Below, piece by piece: positions 44,763 to 55,790 of a stretch of DNA of 64,000 bases (positions within the stretch are counted from its first letter, which is position 1; each line of letters starts with the position of its first letter). The stretch is from an uncultured Eudoraea sp. (GTDB taxonomy: Bacteria; Bacteroidota; Bacteroidia; Flavobacteriales; Flavobacteriaceae). The notes under the pieces are model-generated. The model searched no databases. It was not told the origin of the DNA and saw only the letters and a program-made list of their open reading frames with translations. The stretch lies in the NCBI RefSeq assembly GCF_947258925.1, contig NZ_CAMYKG010000004.1, positions 1 to 64,000 on the forward strand, written 5' to 3'. The translations under genes were made by a program, and so were the position numbers.

Positions 44763-45839
44763 ATGTTAGATAAATTAAATATAGTTAAACAACGTTTTGA
44801 TGAGGTATCGGATCTTATTATTCAACCTGATATAATATCTGATCAAAAACGCTATATACAACTTAATAAGGAGTACAAAGATTTAAGGGTGCTTATTGAG
44901 AAAAGAGATCGATATATTGAGCTTACGAACAATATGAACGAAGCCGAGGAGATCATTGCTGATGGGAGTGATTTAGAGATGGTTGAAATGGCAAAAATGC
45001 AATTGGATGAAGCCAAGGAAGGATTGCCCCTATTGGAAGAGGAAATAAAGTTTTTATTAATTCCTAAGGATCCGGAAGATGCCAAAGACGTTGTGATGGA
45101 AATACGGGCAGGGACAGGTGGAGATGAGGCGAGTATATTTGCCGGGGACCTCTACCGAATGTATGCGAAATATTGCGAGTCTAAAGGTTGGCGGACAAAT
45201 ATTATTGATCTAAGTGAGGGTACCAGTGGGGGTTATAAGGAAATCCAGTTTGAAGTAAGTGGCGAAGATGTATATGGTACACTCAAATTTGAAGCGGGCG
45301 TACACAGGGTACAGCGTGTTCCTCAGACAGAGACGCAAGGACGTGTTCATACCAGTGCAGCAACGGTAATGGTTTTACCCGAAGCTGAAGATTTTGATGT
45401 TCAGATAGACCCCAAAGATGTCCGCATAGATTATTTTTGTTCTTCAGGTCCCGGGGGCCAGTCAGTAAATACTACGTACTCTGCAGTTAGGCTAACTCAT
45501 ATTCCAACAGGCCTGGTAGCACAGTGCCAGGATGAAAAATCACAACATAAAAACAAGGATAAGGCCTTTAGAGTATTGAGATCACGTTTGTATGATATGG
45601 AACTTGCCAAGAAACAGGAAGAGGACGCTGCAAAAAGAAATTCGCAGGTTAGCAGCGGAGATCGTTCAGCAAAGATCCGGACTTATAATTATCCACAGGG
45701 CAGGGTTACCGATCATAGGATAGGCCTAACTCTTTATGATCTCCAGAATATAATAAATGGTGATATTCAAAAGATTATTGATGAGTTAATGTTGGTGGAC
45801 AATACAGAAAAATTAAAAGAAGCTTCGGAGATTTTTTAG
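44763..45839 (+). CDS. prfA: Peptide chain release factor 1
   Basis: A 358-residue class I release factor that ends translation at UAA and UAG. Seen: [42 protein letters not shown] and the catalytic [19 protein letters not shown] loop (GGQ). Two further RF1 segments are [12 protein letters not shown] and the end [14 protein letters not shown]. There is no frameshift site, as expected for RF1 (RF2 often has one). It is followed by pyrF after 8 bp. Confidence 0.95.
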   Translation: MLDKLNIVKQRFDEVSDLIIQPDIISDQKRYIQLNKEYKDLRVLIEKRDRYIELTNNMNEAEEIIADGSDLEMVEMAKMQLDEAKEGLPLLEEEIKFLLIPKDPEDAKDVVMEIRAGTGGDEASIFAGDLYRMYAKYCESKGWRTNIIDLSEGTSGGYKEIQFEVSGEDVYGTLKFEAGVHRVQRVPQTETQGRVHTSAATVMVLPEAEDFDVQIDPKDVRIDYFCSSGPGGQSVNTTYSAVRLTHIPTGLVAQCQDEKSQHKNKDKAFRVLRSRLYDMELAKKQEEDAAKRNSQVSSGDRSAKIRTYNYPQGRVTDHRIGLTLYDLQNIINGDIQKIIDELMLVDNTEKLKEASEIF

Positions 45840-45847
45840 GAGTTAGC

Positions 45848-46669
45848 ATGAAAATTGAACACTTAGTTGAGCAAATCTACCGAAAGAATTCCTTTCTCTG
45901 TATAGGCTTGGATACAGACCTTGAAAGGATACCGAACCATCTGTTAAACGAAGAGTCACCCATTTTTTCTTTTAATAAGGCTATTATTGATGCTACCCAG
46001 CACCTTTGTGTTGCTTATAAACCAAATATTGCATTTTATGAGGCGTATGGTTCAATAGGGTGGGAGGCCTTGCGCAGGACCATTGAATACCTTAATGAAT
46101 TTTACCCTGAAATATTTACCATTGCAGATGCAAAGCGAGGCGATATAGGAAACACCTCCTACCGTTATGCCAAAGCCTTTTTTGAGGATATGGACTTTGA
46201 TTCCATTACCGTGGCACCTTATATGGGGAGAGATTCGGTTGAACCTTTTTTATCTTTTGAGGATAAACATACTATTCTCCTCGCCCTGACCTCAAATGAA
46301 GGGGCTTTTGATTTTCAAACAAAGAAGATTGGAGAAAGGACTCTATATGAAAAAGTTTTGGAAACCTCTATTTCATATAAGAATTCTCAAAACCTGATGT
46401 ATGTTGTTGGGGCTACTAAGGCAAGTTATTTGGCCGAAATCAGGGAAATAATACCTGATAGTTTTCTGTTAGTTCCGGGGGTAGGCGCCCAAGGGGGAAG
46501 CCTACAGGAGGTATGTAAATATGGAATGACTGAAAATGTAGGGCTATTGGTGAATTCTTCCAGGGGGATAATCTATGCCTCAAAGGATCATGACTTTGCT
46601 ATTGCAGCTGCCAAAAAGGCAAAGGAATTACAGGATACTATGGCAAAGGAACTAAAAAAGAAGAATTAA
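45848..46669 (+). CDS. pyrF: Orotidine 5'-phosphate decarboxylase
   Basis: A 273-residue type 2 OMP decarboxylase, the last step of UMP synthesis. Seen: [46 protein letters not shown] with the catalytic Lys/Asp set (DAKRGDI), [14 protein letters not shown] and [10 protein letters not shown]. It shares a transcript with prfA. The stop is directly followed by a small convergent gene. Confidence 0.95.
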   Translation: MKIEHLVEQIYRKNSFLCIGLDTDLERIPNHLLNEESPIFSFNKAIIDATQHLCVAYKPNIAFYEAYGSIGWEALRRTIEYLNEFYPEIFTIADAKRGDIGNTSYRYAKAFFEDMDFDSITVAPYMGRDSVEPFLSFEDKHTILLALTSNEGAFDFQTKKIGERTLYEKVLETSISYKNSQNLMYVVGATKASYLAEIREIIPDSFLLVPGVGAQGGSLQEVCKYGMTENVGLLVNSSRGIIYASKDHDFAIAAAKKAKELQDTMAKELKKKN

Positions 46670-46873
46670 TTACTTTACTAAACTCTCTAAAAGCTTTTCC
46701 AGCTTCCGGGCCTTTAATTCAAAAAAAGCCGCCAGCTTGTCGTCTGTAGTTTTAAAATCTGAAGCTTTATTTAAAAAATTCTGATATTGGTACTCTATTT
46801 GGGCTAGAGCTTTTTGTCCGCTTGTTATTGGAGTAATCGCTCCAACTTTACAATACTGATTATCCATGGTCAT
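46670..46873 (-). CDS. Small conserved-looking protein, unknown function (67 residues)
   Basis: A 67-residue acidic/basic helical protein: MTMDNQYCKVGAITPI followed by SGQKALAQIEYQYQNFL and KLAAFFELKARKLEKLLESLVK. It reads toward pyrF and its stop touches the pyrF stop. The even spread of charged residues and the tight fit suggest a real gene. An ATG at 46867 is an alternative start. Confidence 0.5.
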   Translation of the reverse strand: MTMDNQYCKVGAITPITSGQKALAQIEYQYQNFLNKASDFKTTDDKLAAFFELKARKLEKLLESLVK

Positions 46874-47091
46874 ATTCTTTTTCTTCGTTCTTACAAATAT
46901 ACGGCCAAAATGAAGCTTTGGATGTCAGAATATATATGTATTCACCTAAAAATCAAGTGTTTTGTCCAATATTTAACTAAATTGTTGAAAACAAGCATAA
47001 AAAGTCTAGAAATTTATGAGAATTGTTGAGTCTTCGGTTTATTTGTCAAAGCTGAAACTGAAGGCAAATTAATGGGTAATGGGAACAACTT
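46874..47091. other. Intergenic region, no clear gene
   Basis: AT-rich, with only chance ORFs. It may hold the lost 5' part of the pseudogene that follows; no reading frame here can be joined to it with confidence. Confidence 0.4.
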
Positions 47092-47316
47092 TGGATTGAT
47101 AATTCAGAAGGTCATTTAAAATTGTATGGGAGTAGAAGTGGGAACCAAATGATTCTAAAATCTGATCTTTTTGCTGGCTAAGACGGTGGGAAATATGTAA
47201 ATAAGATTACCTGGACCCATAATAAAGTCGGTACGGTACGTCAACTATGGGAAGTACTGAATAAGGACACCGTTGTAAATGTCGCCTTTGATGGCTTGTA
47301 TAAAAAAGTGAATTAA
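47092..47316 (+). pseudogene. C-terminal remnant of a DUF1579-like small protein gene
   Basis: Read in one frame from 47092 the DNA gives WIDNSEGHLKLYG, then a stop (TAA, 47179-47181), then DGGKYVNKITWTHNKVG, TVRQLWEV and AFDGLYKKVN before a final stop at 47314. The WT...GTVRQLWEV...FDGLYKK pattern is the end of a family of ~150-180-residue secreted proteins seen in Bacteroidota. The frame lacks a start and most of the N-terminal part and has an internal stop, so the gene is dead unless read through. A hairpin terminator remains just after it. Confidence 0.65.
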
Positions 47317-47347
47317 GTCAGAGATATTGAGGCATTTTGGAACAAAA

Positions 47348-47369
47348 AAACCGGTGCTTCCACCGGTTT
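47348..47369. terminator. Hairpin terminator after the pseudogene
   Basis: A perfect 9-bp stem, AAACCGGTG (47348-47356) with CACCGGTTT (47361-47369), and a CTTC loop. It is flanked by an A run on one side, so it would work best on the - strand, but it also follows the pseudogene. The 244 bp from 47370 to the next gene hold nothing I recognise. Confidence 0.6.
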
Positions 47370-47613
47370 AAACTAACTAACTCAAAAAATACTAACTCAA
47401 ATAATTCGTTCAAGGGCATCTGCTTGAAACTGAGCAGAACTACAAAAGCTTAGAATTTGTAGCTATTTGCCTTTAAAAATTTAACGTTAATTTTTTCTCT
47501 TTATTGTAAGGATTTTAAGAAATAATTTAATCATTCTATGAAATCGAGGCTGATTTTTAGGGATAAATGCAATAATCAAGGGAGTTCTTTATAAATCCGG
47601 TGCTCAGGGGGTA

Positions 47614-48585
47614 TTAATAATACCTGGACATTATTTTCTCGGTTTCTTTCTTGTTTTTGAAAACTTCAAATGTTTTTCCCTGGGTTCGCAGGGCACCAAG
47701 CGTATTTGCATATTGTGCCGCTTTAATAGGGTCATTGTAAAAACAAAACCCGTAAGCTAAGCCTCCGGCAAAGGAGTCCCCGCATCCGGTAGTATCAATA
47801 ACATCTTTCATTAAAACAGATTTTACAAAGGTTTTCACAATAGCATTATCCTTAAGGTAATACACTACACAACCTCTTGAATCTAATGTTACATAGAAAT
47901 ATTTTACGCCTTTTGATAACACATGCTCGGCCATTGCATCTAAATGATCTGTTTTATCTTCTTCATAACTAGTCATTTCCTCGTATTCGTATTCACTTTT
48001 AAACCAACACGCCTGGGATTCTTCAAGATTCATTTTAAGAATGTCAATATTGGGAAGCCATTCATCCATGTCTACCCAGAACTTCCGGTATCGATCTCCT
48101 GTCATACTCATGGTCGTAGTAGGTCCATGTGCATCAAAAATTATCAACCCTTTTTTATGCTGCTTAATATAACTTAATGTACTTAGGGAAATCTCGAAGT
48201 CTGTAATGGGAACAAAAACATAGGCATCAATATCATCTAAATCTGAAATATCCTTCGGTAAGATGGGCCTCATGCAGGATGTTTGCTTCTCTAATCGATT
48301 ATTTTGATCTATAAACCTCAATTCTATAACCGTGCCTCTATCCTCCTCACTGCCTATATAGGAAGTGTCAATATTTGAATATGGTTTAAACACTTCCAGA
48401 ATTGGATCAAAATCTTTCTGATGGACATGGGCAATTGGAACAACGTTTCCTTCTTCTCCCAATAGCTTGGCCAAAGCGATTACAGGATGTGTTACACAAC
48501 CGTATTTTTGTATTACCTCTTCCTGGTGTGTGTAGATAGTATCTCTTGGTATTGGTCCTAAAACCGCTATTTTAACCATAAGCAT
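47614..48585 (-). CDS. PfkB-family carbohydrate kinase
   Basis: A 323-residue ribokinase/PfkB-fold kinase. The catalytic motif near the end is DTTGCGDSFAGGLAYGF, where Asp is the base, in place of the more usual GAGD. Near the start GPIPRDTIYTHQE replaces the usual G-x-D-N motif. Substrate cannot be told from sequence (fructose, ribose, adenosine and others are all in the family). It is followed on its own strand by nothing; purU lies upstream on the same strand after a 72-bp gap. An ATG at 48579 is an equally good start. Confidence 0.82.
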   Translation of the reverse strand: MLMVKIAVLGPIPRDTIYTHQEEVIQKYGCVTHPVIALAKLLGEEGNVVPIAHVHQKDFDPILEVFKPYSNIDTSYIGSEEDRGTVIELRFIDQNNRLEKQTSCMRPILPKDISDLDDIDAYVFVPITDFEISLSTLSYIKQHKKGLIIFDAHGPTTTMSMTGDRYRKFWVDMDEWLPNIDILKMNLEESQACWFKSEYEYEEMTSYEEDKTDHLDAMAEHVLSKGVKYFYVTLDSRGCVVYYLKDNAIVKTFVKSVLMKDVIDTTGCGDSFAGGLAYGFCFYNDPIKAAQYANTLGALRTQGKTFEVFKNKKETEKIMSRYY

Positions 48586-48657
48586 TGCTCTTTGTAAAAT
48601 ATTATTTCGTTAATATACTAAATAATATGTGTTGTGAAAAGAGCTTTTACTCTGAGC

Positions 48658-49509
48658 TTACGAGAAAATTACGGTTTTATTATTGTAGACCATGGTTTTC
48701 CTGTTCACATGAAGTTGAACCGCTCTGGAAAGTACAATTTTTTCCAGATCACGTCCTTTAGCGATAAAATCCTTTACCCTGTGTGAGTGCGATACCATAG
48801 TAACATCTTGTTCAATTATGGGTCCTGCATCTAAGGCTTCTGTTACATAATGGCTGGTTGCTCCAATGATTTTAACACCCCTTGCAAATGCCGCATGATA
48901 AGGTTTGGCTCCCGCAAACGCAGGAAGAAAAGAATGGTGAATGTTTATGATTTTATTTTGAAAATGATCTATAATCTTACTGCTTAATATTTGCATATAG
49001 CGTGCAAGTACTATAAAATCTGTATTATGTGTTCTTAATAGTTCCAATTGCTTCTCCTCTGCTTCCGCTTTCATTTCTTTGGTTACGGGAATATAGTAGA
49101 AAGGAATTTCAAATTGTTCGGAAATATGTTTGGCATCTTCATGATTGCTTAAGATGAATGGAATCTCAACTTCCAGTTCACCGGATTTATATCTGCTTAA
49201 TAGGTCATACAGGCAGTGGTTGTATTTAGAAACAAAAATGGCCATTCTAGGTTTTAAGTTATCAGGATGTATACTCCATTTCATCTCATATGGGAGGGCC
49301 AATTTTGTCTCAAACTCTTCTTTGAATTCAGAAAATGCAATGGTATTATTTGAAAACTCACTTTCCAGGCGCATAAAAAAAACGCCGAGTTCCTCATCGA
49401 CATGCTGGTCCAGGTAAACAATATTTCCACCTTTTTCGTGTATATAACCAGTTATAGCGCTTATTATTCCCGACTTATCCGGGCAGTGAATAAGAATTGT
49501 GTTTCTCAA
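48658..49509 (-). CDS. purU: Formyltetrahydrofolate deformylase
   Basis: A 283-residue protein with an N-terminal ACT domain (TILIHCPDKSGIISAITGYIHEKGG, about 4-80) and a formyl-transferase-like domain. The hydrolase motifs are FVSKYNHCLYDLL, IPFILSNHED, and NIHHSFLPAFAGAKPYHAAFARGVKIIGATSHYVT with DAGPIIEQD (His and Asp of the active site). It releases formate from 10-formyl-THF and so balances one-carbon and purine metabolism. Confidence 0.94.
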   Translation of the reverse strand: MRNTILIHCPDKSGIISAITGYIHEKGGNIVYLDQHVDEELGVFFMRLESEFSNNTIAFSEFKEEFETKLALPYEMKWSIHPDNLKPRMAIFVSKYNHCLYDLLSRYKSGELEVEIPFILSNHEDAKHISEQFEIPFYYIPVTKEMKAEAEEKQLELLRTHNTDFIVLARYMQILSSKIIDHFQNKIINIHHSFLPAFAGAKPYHAAFARGVKIIGATSHYVTEALDAGPIIEQDVTMVSHSHRVKDFIAKGRDLEKIVLSRAVQLHVNRKTMVYNNKTVIFS

Positions 49510-49652
49510 AATAATCTATTTTAGCCCATAAAATTATACTATTAGGCACAGAGGCTTGTTGAAACTAATGATTTTTATAAAATTCTGATTGTAAGGTGAT
49601 TTTTTTTGCATTTTCCGTAAATTGCTTACCTAAAGAAGTCCAAAAATTATCA

Positions 49653-52600
49653 ATGGAGCAAAATAAAATTTATAAACCAAAGAATAAAATAAGAGTCGTT
49701 ACGGCGGCTTCACTGTTTGATGGTCATGACGCTGCCATTAATATTATGCGGCGTATTATTCAATCGACAGGAGTAGAGGTTATTCATTTAGGTCATGACA
49801 GAAGTGTAGATGAGGTGGTAAATTGCGCTATTCAGGAAGATGTTAATGCCATTGCTATGACTTCGTATCAAGGCGGTCATAATGAATATTTTAGATATAT
49901 GTTGATGAATTATGGGATTACAAGGATATATTCTCCGGATGATGGCCGGAAAATGGGTCTTCAGGGAATGATAAACAATCTTGTTGAACTGTGTGATTTC
50001 CCGGTTCCAAATTTGGCCCTAAATAAAGGAATGACCCTGCATGAATCTTTGAAGAAGAAACAGCCTGAGACCATTGCCAGGTTAATAAGTCTTGCTGAAA
50101 ACAGACCGTCCGAATTTGAGGAACTCTTTAGCGGAATTCGACAGGATAAATATCATGTCCCTGTGCTTGGAATTACAGGCACCGGGGGTTCGGGTAAATC
50201 CAGTTTAGTTGACGAACTTGTCCGTAGGTTTTTAAGGGATTTTCCTGAGAAATCTATTGGATTAATATCCGTTGATCCTTCCAAAAGGAAAACAGGAGGA
50301 GCACTGCTGGGCGACCGGATCCGCATGAATGCCATAAATGATAATAGGGTATATATGCGATCTTTGGCAACACGACAATCCAATTTGGCATTATCTAAAT
50401 ATGTAAATGAAGCTGTTGAGGTTTTAAAAACTGCCGATTTTGATTTAATTATCCTTGAAACTTCAGGAATAGGACAATCAGATACCGAAATAATTGAGCA
50501 TAGCGATGTTTCCCTTTATGTAATGACACCAGAATTTGGAGCAGCTACTCAGCTTGAGAAAATTGATATGCTGGATTTTGCTGATCTGGTTGCAATAAAT
50601 AAGTTTGATAAAAGGGGTGCACTAGACGCACTTAGGGATGTAAGGAAACAGTATTTGCGGAATCAGGGATTATGGGAAAGTGATGTAGAGACCTTGCCCG
50701 TTTTTGGAACTATAGCTTCTCAATTCAATGATCCTGGAATGAATCGTTTATACAAAGCGGTTATGGAAAAATTGACCCAAAAAGCTAATGCTAATCTCGA
50801 ATCGACTTTGGTAGTTAGTCAGGAAATGGATGAAAAAGTGTTTGTGGTACCCCCATCCAGAACAAGATATCTTTCTGAGATTTCGGAAAGTATTAAATCC
50901 TATGATGTCAAAGTTGCCAACCAGGTTGAAGTAGCACAACATTTATACGGTATTTATAAAACAATAGCAGGTCTTTCTAATACACCACCAGTCTTAAATA
51001 GCTCAGGTATCGAAGCCTCAAGTATACATGTGCCTGAGGAAAACTCCAATGATAATTTAATTCAACAATTACTCTTGGAATTTGACCGGGTAAAAATGAA
51101 TTTGGATCCTTACAACTGGGAAATTTTGCTCAATTGGGACAGTACCATTAAAAAATACAAAGACCCTTCCTATGTTTTTAAAGTAAGGAATAAAGAAATT
51201 ACAATCAGCACCCATGAAAAATCGCTTTCCGGCCTTGCGATTCCCAAAGTAGTCTTGCCAAGGTATCGGGGATGGGGTGATCGGCTCCAGTGGCGGCTTC
51301 AGGAGAATGTACCGGGGGATTTTCCCTATACTTCCGGACTTTACCCGTTTAAAAGGACGGGGGAAGATCCTACACGTATGTTTGCGGGTGAAGGCGGACC
51401 GGAACGTACCAACAGAAGGTTTCACTATGTAAGTCTGGATATGCCTGCCAAAAGATTATCCACCGCATTTGATTCTGTTACGCTCTATGGAAATGATCCG
51501 GATCACAGACCAGATATTTATGGCAAAATAGGTAATGCCGGCGTATCTGTTTGTTGTTTGGATGATGCAAAAAAATTGTATTCAGGTTTTGACCTGAGCG
51601 ATCCCATGACTTCGGTAAGCATGACAATAAACGGTCCTGCTCCTATGCTGTTGGGCTATTTTATAAATGCGGCAATTGATCAAAACTGTGAGAAGTATAT
51701 CCATCAAAACGGCCTTGAAAAAGAGGTAGCAGCAAAAATCAAGGCCCATTATGGGAAAGATATAGAAAACAGACCTAAATATGAGGGTGATTTGCCGGAA
51801 GGTAATAACGGTCTTGGTCTTTTTTTACTGGGTATATCCGGTAACGAAGTCCTTGCACCGGAGATTTATAATTCGATTAAACAGGAAACCTTAAAAAAAA
51901 TCAGGGGTACAGTCCAGGCTGATATCCTTAAAGAAGATCAGGCTCAGAATACATGTATTTTTTCCACAGAATTTGCCTTACGACTTATGGGTGATGTGCA
52001 GGAATATTTTATTGACCATGAGGTAAGAAACTTTTATTCTGTATCAATTTCCGGATATCATATTGCGGAAGCAGGTGCCAACCCAATTACACAATTGGCA
52101 TTTACACTGTCAAATGGGTTTACCTATGTAGAATACTATCTAAGCAGGGGAATGGATATTAACAAATTTGGTCCCAACTTGTCGTTTTTCTTTTCCAATG
52201 GAATTGATCCTGAATATGCTGTAATAGGAAGAGTGGCAAGACGTATTTGGGCCAAAGCCATGAAAGACAAATACAATGCGGATCCAAGGGCGCAGATGTT
52301 AAAATATCATATACAAACATCCGGCAGAAGTTTGCACGCGCAGGAGATTGATTTTAATGATATCCGAACAACCTTACAGGCATTATATGCTATTTATGAC
52401 AATTGTAATTCATTGCATACCAATGCATACGATGAGGCCATTACTACGCCAACGGAGGAATCTGTTAGGAGAGCAATGGCGATTCAATTGATTATTAATA
52501 AGGAATTAGGTCTTGCCAAAAATGAAAATCCGCTGCAAGGGTCTTTCATTATTGAAGAACTTACAGATCTTGTTGAAGAGGCCGTCTTGCTTGAATTTGA

Positions 52601-53003
52601 TAGACTAACTGAACGTGGAGGTGTTTTGGGTGCCATGGAAACCATGTATCAAAGATCCAAAATACAAGAAGAAAGTATGCATTATGAGATGCTGAAACAT
52701 ACCGGGGAATATCCGATAATAGGTGTGAACACTTTTTTGAGTTCCTCAGGATCACCGACCATACGTCCGGCTGAGGTAATTCGAGCAACAAAAGAAGAAA
52801 AACAACATCAGATCAATACTTTGGAAAGGCTGCATAGTAGAAATGAGGCAAGAGCGGAAAAACAGTTACAAGAACTTCAGGAAACTGCTATTAAGAATGA
52901 AAATATTTTTGCGAAACTTCTTGAGGTAACCAAAGACTGTTCCCTCGGCCAAATTACCCAGGCCTTGTTTGAAGTGGGGGGACAATACAGAAGAAATATG
53001 TAA
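49653..53003 (+). CDS. icmF: Fused isobutyryl-CoA mutase / G-protein chaperone (IcmF type)
   Basis: The start at 49653 ([10 protein letters not shown]) is preferred over an in-frame ATG at 49596, giving 1116 residues. Order of domains: B12-binding (D23-G-H-D-A-A, His25 as the cobalt ligand; about 10-140), a MeaB-like GTPase (Walker [13 protein letters not shown], residues 173-184; [28 protein letters not shown]), a linker, then the acyl-CoA mutase barrel (from about 560; [41 protein letters not shown]). This is the IcmF layout, not the split methylmalonyl-CoA mutase. It moves the carbon skeleton between isobutyryl-CoA and butyryl-CoA, or related pivalyl/isovaleryl substrates. Confidence 0.92.
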   Translation: MEQNKIYKPKNKIRVVTAASLFDGHDAAINIMRRIIQSTGVEVIHLGHDRSVDEVVNCAIQEDVNAIAMTSYQGGHNEYFRYMLMNYGITRIYSPDDGRKMGLQGMINNLVELCDFPVPNLALNKGMTLHESLKKKQPETIARLISLAENRPSEFEELFSGIRQDKYHVPVLGITGTGGSGKSSLVDELVRRFLRDFPEKSIGLISVDPSKRKTGGALLGDRIRMNAINDNRVYMRSLATRQSNLALSKYVNEAVEVLKTADFDLIILETSGIGQSDTEIIEHSDVSLYVMTPEFGAATQLEKIDMLDFADLVAINKFDKRGALDALRDVRKQYLRNQGLWESDVETLPVFGTIASQFNDPGMNRLYKAVMEKLTQKANANLESTLVVSQEMDEKVFVVPPSRTRYLSEISESIKSYDVKVANQVEVAQHLYGIYKTIAGLSNTPPVLNSSGIEASSIHVPEENSNDNLIQQLLLEFDRVKMNLDPYNWEILLNWDSTIKKYKDPSYVFKVRNKEITISTHEKSLSGLAIPKVVLPRYRGWGDRLQWRLQENVPGDFPYTSGLYPFKRTGEDPTRMFAGEGGPERTNRRFHYVSLDMPAKRLSTAFDSVTLYGNDPDHRPDIYGKIGNAGVSVCCLDDAKKLYSGFDLSDPMTSVSMTINGPAPMLLGYFINAAIDQNCEKYIHQNGLEKEVAAKIKAHYGKDIENRPKYEGDLPEGNNGLGLFLLGISGNEVLAPEIYNSIKQETLKKIRGTVQADILKEDQAQNTCIFSTEFALRLMGDVQEYFIDHEVRNFYSVSISGYHIAEAGANPITQLAFTLSNGFTYVEYYLSRGMDINKFGPNLSFFFSNGIDPEYAVIGRVARRIWAKAMKDKYNADPRAQMLKYHIQTSGRSLHAQEIDFNDIRTTLQALYAIYDNCNSLHTNAYDEAITTPTEESVRRAMAIQLIINKELGLAKNENPLQGSFIIEELTDLVEEAVLLEFDRLTERGGVLGAMETMYQRSKIQEESMHYEMLKHTGEYPIIGVNTFLSSSGSPTIRPAEVIRATKEEKQHQINTLERLHSRNEARAEKQLQELQETAIKNENIFAKLLEVTKDCSLGQITQALFEVGGQYRRNM

Positions 53004-53065
53004 ATGATTCCCGGGGTATTGCAGGTAAATATTAAAAAAGAATTATTGTAATTATCGAAGTGGTA

Positions 53066-53530
53066 TTAATAACCCATGTAATCATTAAATCCCCAATTTA
53101 AATTGCCGCCATTTATTCCGATAGATTTTCTCCATTTCTTGAAAGACTTCCTGAAACCAAGAATTTCCTGTCTTAGTAGATCTAAGTACTCCCTTTCTTT
53201 TAATCCATCATTTTCCAGACCATTGCAATAAGACATTATGTTCCTTATCATTATATTAATAAAAGAGGCACTTTTCATACGAACTGCATATGACTCCGAG
53301 GACTCTGCCCTGGCAATCTGCTGAGGAATTAAAATAGCATCGGTAAGTAAGGAATCGGCAATATGATCCCTTAAGCTATTTGATTTGTATAAATGAAGCA
53401 AATCCTTGTTCTGCGAAACATAGGAGGCAATTTCCCTGCTCATCGTGCAGAGGTCTATAGCTTTTCTGTAAACCGGTATGGTTCTTAAGTTCTTGTAGGG
53501 CATTTTCTCTTTAAGCAAAAATTCAAACAT
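53066..53530 (-). CDS. Four-helix-bundle-like protein, unknown function
   Basis: A 154-residue all-helical protein without signal peptide. The pattern YKNLRTIPVYRKAIDLCTMSRE, LRDHIADSLLTDAILIPQQIARA and the Ser/Glu-rich middle resembles the four-helix-bundle (S23/IVP-like) family that is frequent in Bacteroidota. The C-terminal GGNLNWGFNDYMGY is unusual for that family. Function unknown. Confidence 0.65.
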   Translation of the reverse strand: MFEFLLKEKMPYKNLRTIPVYRKAIDLCTMSREIASYVSQNKDLLHLYKSNSLRDHIADSLLTDAILIPQQIARAESSESYAVRMKSASFINIMIRNIMSYCNGLENDGLKEREYLDLLRQEILGFRKSFKKWRKSIGINGGNLNWGFNDYMGY

Positions 53531-53581
53531 AAAGTTACGGCCTAATTTTGGATAATATCTTTAAAATACAAATCAATTTTG

Positions 53582-53589
53582 TAATTTTG
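53582..53589 (+). promoter_or_regulatory. Candidate -7 box of the Lrp-type regulator gene
   Basis: TAATTTTG matches the Bacteroidota TAnnTTTG -7 consensus and lies 33 bp before the TTG start. A second identical box is at 53543-53550. No clear -33 TTG is seen at the proper distance. Confidence 0.4.
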
Positions 53590-53622
53590 CTTTATAAAAA
53601 ATATTATTAATAACATTTTACT

Positions 53623-54075
53623 TTGAATAACAAAATAGATGATTTAAACTGGCGCATCCTTCAACTCCTTCAGGAAAATTCCAGGTTGTCTTTGGCGAAA
53701 ATTGGAAGGCAGGTGGGCCTTACGCCGCCGGCCGTAGCTGAGCGCGTTAAAAAAATGGAAGATCTTGGAATTCTTGAAGGCTTTAAGGCAAAAGTATCAT
53801 ATAGTTTGGCAGGTTATCAGCTTAAAGCAATTATTACATTAAAAGCTTTTATGGGTAAATTGCAGCCTTTTCTTGAGATGGTTCCAAAGCTAGACGAAGT
53901 TGTCAATTGCTATCGCATCACAGGTAATGAAAACATAATAATGGAAGTAGTTCTTAAAGATCAAGCACATCTTGAAGGATTTATTGATAAACTTATCAGA
54001 TATGGTGAAACCCGGACCCATATTATTTTATCTGATGTTGTGTCTGAGGCACCAATAAAACGTCTGAAGATTTAA
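53623..54075 (+). CDS. Lrp/AsnC-family transcriptional regulator
   Basis: A 150-residue regulator: an N-terminal winged helix (IDDLNWRILQLLQENSRLSLAKIGRQVGLTPPAVAERVKKMEDLGIL split as helix-turn-helix) and a C-terminal RAM ligand domain (ITLKAFM ... VVNCYRITGNENIIMEVVLKD). The start codon appears to be TTG; no ATG lies in a usable position. It stands alone, so the target genes are not evident; Lrp proteins commonly control amino-acid metabolism and their own gene. The 290 bp after it contain no gene. Confidence 0.88.
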   Translation: MNNKIDDLNWRILQLLQENSRLSLAKIGRQVGLTPPAVAERVKKMEDLGILEGFKAKVSYSLAGYQLKAIITLKAFMGKLQPFLEMVPKLDEVVNCYRITGNENIIMEVVLKDQAHLEGFIDKLIRYGETRTHIILSDVVSEAPIKRLKI

Positions 54076-54365
54076 AATTTTCATCAGGAATTGAATCCAC
54101 AGCTTATATTTTTTACAATTTTATATGCAGATGTAGATAAGGTAATCAGAAATTTAGAGCCGGTCATCCTGAAGTGGAAAATAAATGTTTTTGAATATTT
54201 GTTCTTAAACAATTTAATCACTTAATTTAACTAATGGACTAAGATAGCGATATGGTTTTAGCTAAGTTGCTACTAATCAAGCTTAAAGATGTTTTTAAGA
54301 ATTATTACTATAAATTCGGGTATCAATAAATTTATTTTGGCTAGGTTTTTGATTAATTCAAAAAT

Positions 54366-55790
54366 ATGAAGCGAATATTATTTCTTCTTTTAATCTGTGG
54401 TTGTTCCTACTCAGCTATCTCACAATCAAAGCAAGCGGTATTTAAGAAGGGTACTATAACAGATTCGATTCCCATCAATGATTCTATTCCTGAAACCTAT
54501 AAATTATATATTCCAAAAAAGTTTGACGGCAAGGGAACCTGGCCCATAGTTTTTGTTTTCGACATGAATGGGCAAAATTCTCAGGCAATTAATGCTTTTA
54601 AAGGGGCCGCGGAAAAGCAGGGATATTTTCTCGCTTCATCAAATAGTATTCATGACTCCCTATCAATTTCCAAGAATATTATGGTTGCCAGCAGGATGTT
54701 TCAGGCAGTTGCGAAAATGCTCCCCGTTAATAGCGAAAGAGTTTATACAGCAGGCTTTGCCTCCGGGGCTAAATTTGCATCAATAGTCCCTTCATTTATA
54801 AAACAGGTTGATGGAGTAATATCATGCGGATCATTCGTGGCTAATGTAGAATTGTTAGATATAAAAAACTCATTTCACTTTGTGGGAATTGTGGGCAATG
54901 AGGATTTCAATTATACGCAAATGTTGCAGGGTAGGGAATTGCTAAATAAAATGAAATTTCCTAATAATTTATTAGTATTTGATGGAGGTGAACGCTGGAA
55001 TGATTTTAGGTTGATAGAAAAAGGGTTAAAAATCTTGACCCTTGCAGCAATAGCAAAGGGGAATGCCCCGAAAAATGATTCGCTGGTAATGACTTCTTAT
55101 AGCAATGATTTTGAAGAATATCAAAGGCAGCTAAATTCTAATCAGATGCTCACTGCTGCTAATCTGCTCAATGAATTGATTTCTGTTTACAGGTCTCATG
55201 TCGGAGTTGATTCCCTGAAAGAGAAAGTAAAAACTTTGAAAAAAGATAAAACGTATAGAGCTCAAAAACGCCTTTTTAGTAATACGCTTTTTCAGGAGTC
55301 ATTCATCAAAGACGATTATAATTATAATTTAATGGAAGATTTATCAACTCTAAATTATAATAATCTGGGCTGGTGGAACTATCAAATAACGGATTTAAAG
55401 AAATATGAAAAAAAATTGTATCCCTTCGAAAAACACGTTGGAAAGAGATTGTTGGGGTATATAAATGCGCTAATTGAAGATAATATAGATATTGAAAAGG
55501 AGTATCAGGATGCTGATGATGAGGTTTTAAGTTATCTATGGATGCTGAAAACAATTACAGAGCCAAAGGCATATCAGTATTATTTAAAAATAATTTCGGA
55601 TAGTTCTAAATATGAGGATTTTGGGACGGCCTTGTTTTATCTCGAGGAATTATTAAAAAATGGATATCAGGACAAGACAACACTATATTCCTTGGAACAT
55701 ACAGCTCTTTTGAGAATAATGCCCGAGTTCAATACCATAGTAAATAAGTACCTGAAAGGTTCTCGGTATGATGCAATTATTGAGGAATAG
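54366..55790 (+). CDS. Exported alpha/beta-hydrolase-like protein lacking the usual nucleophile
   Basis: A signal peptide (MKRILFLLLICGCSYSAISQ, perhaps a lipobox at ICGC or signal peptidase I site) is followed by an esterase/PHB-depolymerase-like fold (about 40-235): YKLYIPKKFDGKGTWPIVFVFDMNG and RVYTAGFASGAKFAS. The nucleophile elbow should read G-x-S-x-G but here is GFASG, with Ala at the Ser position. The C-terminal ~230 residues are helical and may be a repeat scaffold. It is likely non-catalytic or uses the neighbouring Ser. The gene end overlaps the convergent DJ-1-like gene by 14 bp. Confidence 0.7.
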   Translation: MKRILFLLLICGCSYSAISQSKQAVFKKGTITDSIPINDSIPETYKLYIPKKFDGKGTWPIVFVFDMNGQNSQAINAFKGAAEKQGYFLASSNSIHDSLSISKNIMVASRMFQAVAKMLPVNSERVYTAGFASGAKFASIVPSFIKQVDGVISCGSFVANVELLDIKNSFHFVGIVGNEDFNYTQMLQGRELLNKMKFPNNLLVFDGGERWNDFRLIEKGLKILTLAAIAKGNAPKNDSLVMTSYSNDFEEYQRQLNSNQMLTAANLLNELISVYRSHVGVDSLKEKVKTLKKDKTYRAQKRLFSNTLFQESFIKDDYNYNLMEDLSTLNYNNLGWWNYQITDLKKYEKKLYPFEKHVGKRLLGYINALIEDNIDIEKEYQDADDEVLSYLWMLKTITEPKAYQYYLKIISDSSKYEDFGTALFYLEELLKNGYQDKTTLYSLEHTALLRIMPEFNTIVNKYLKGSRYDAIIEE

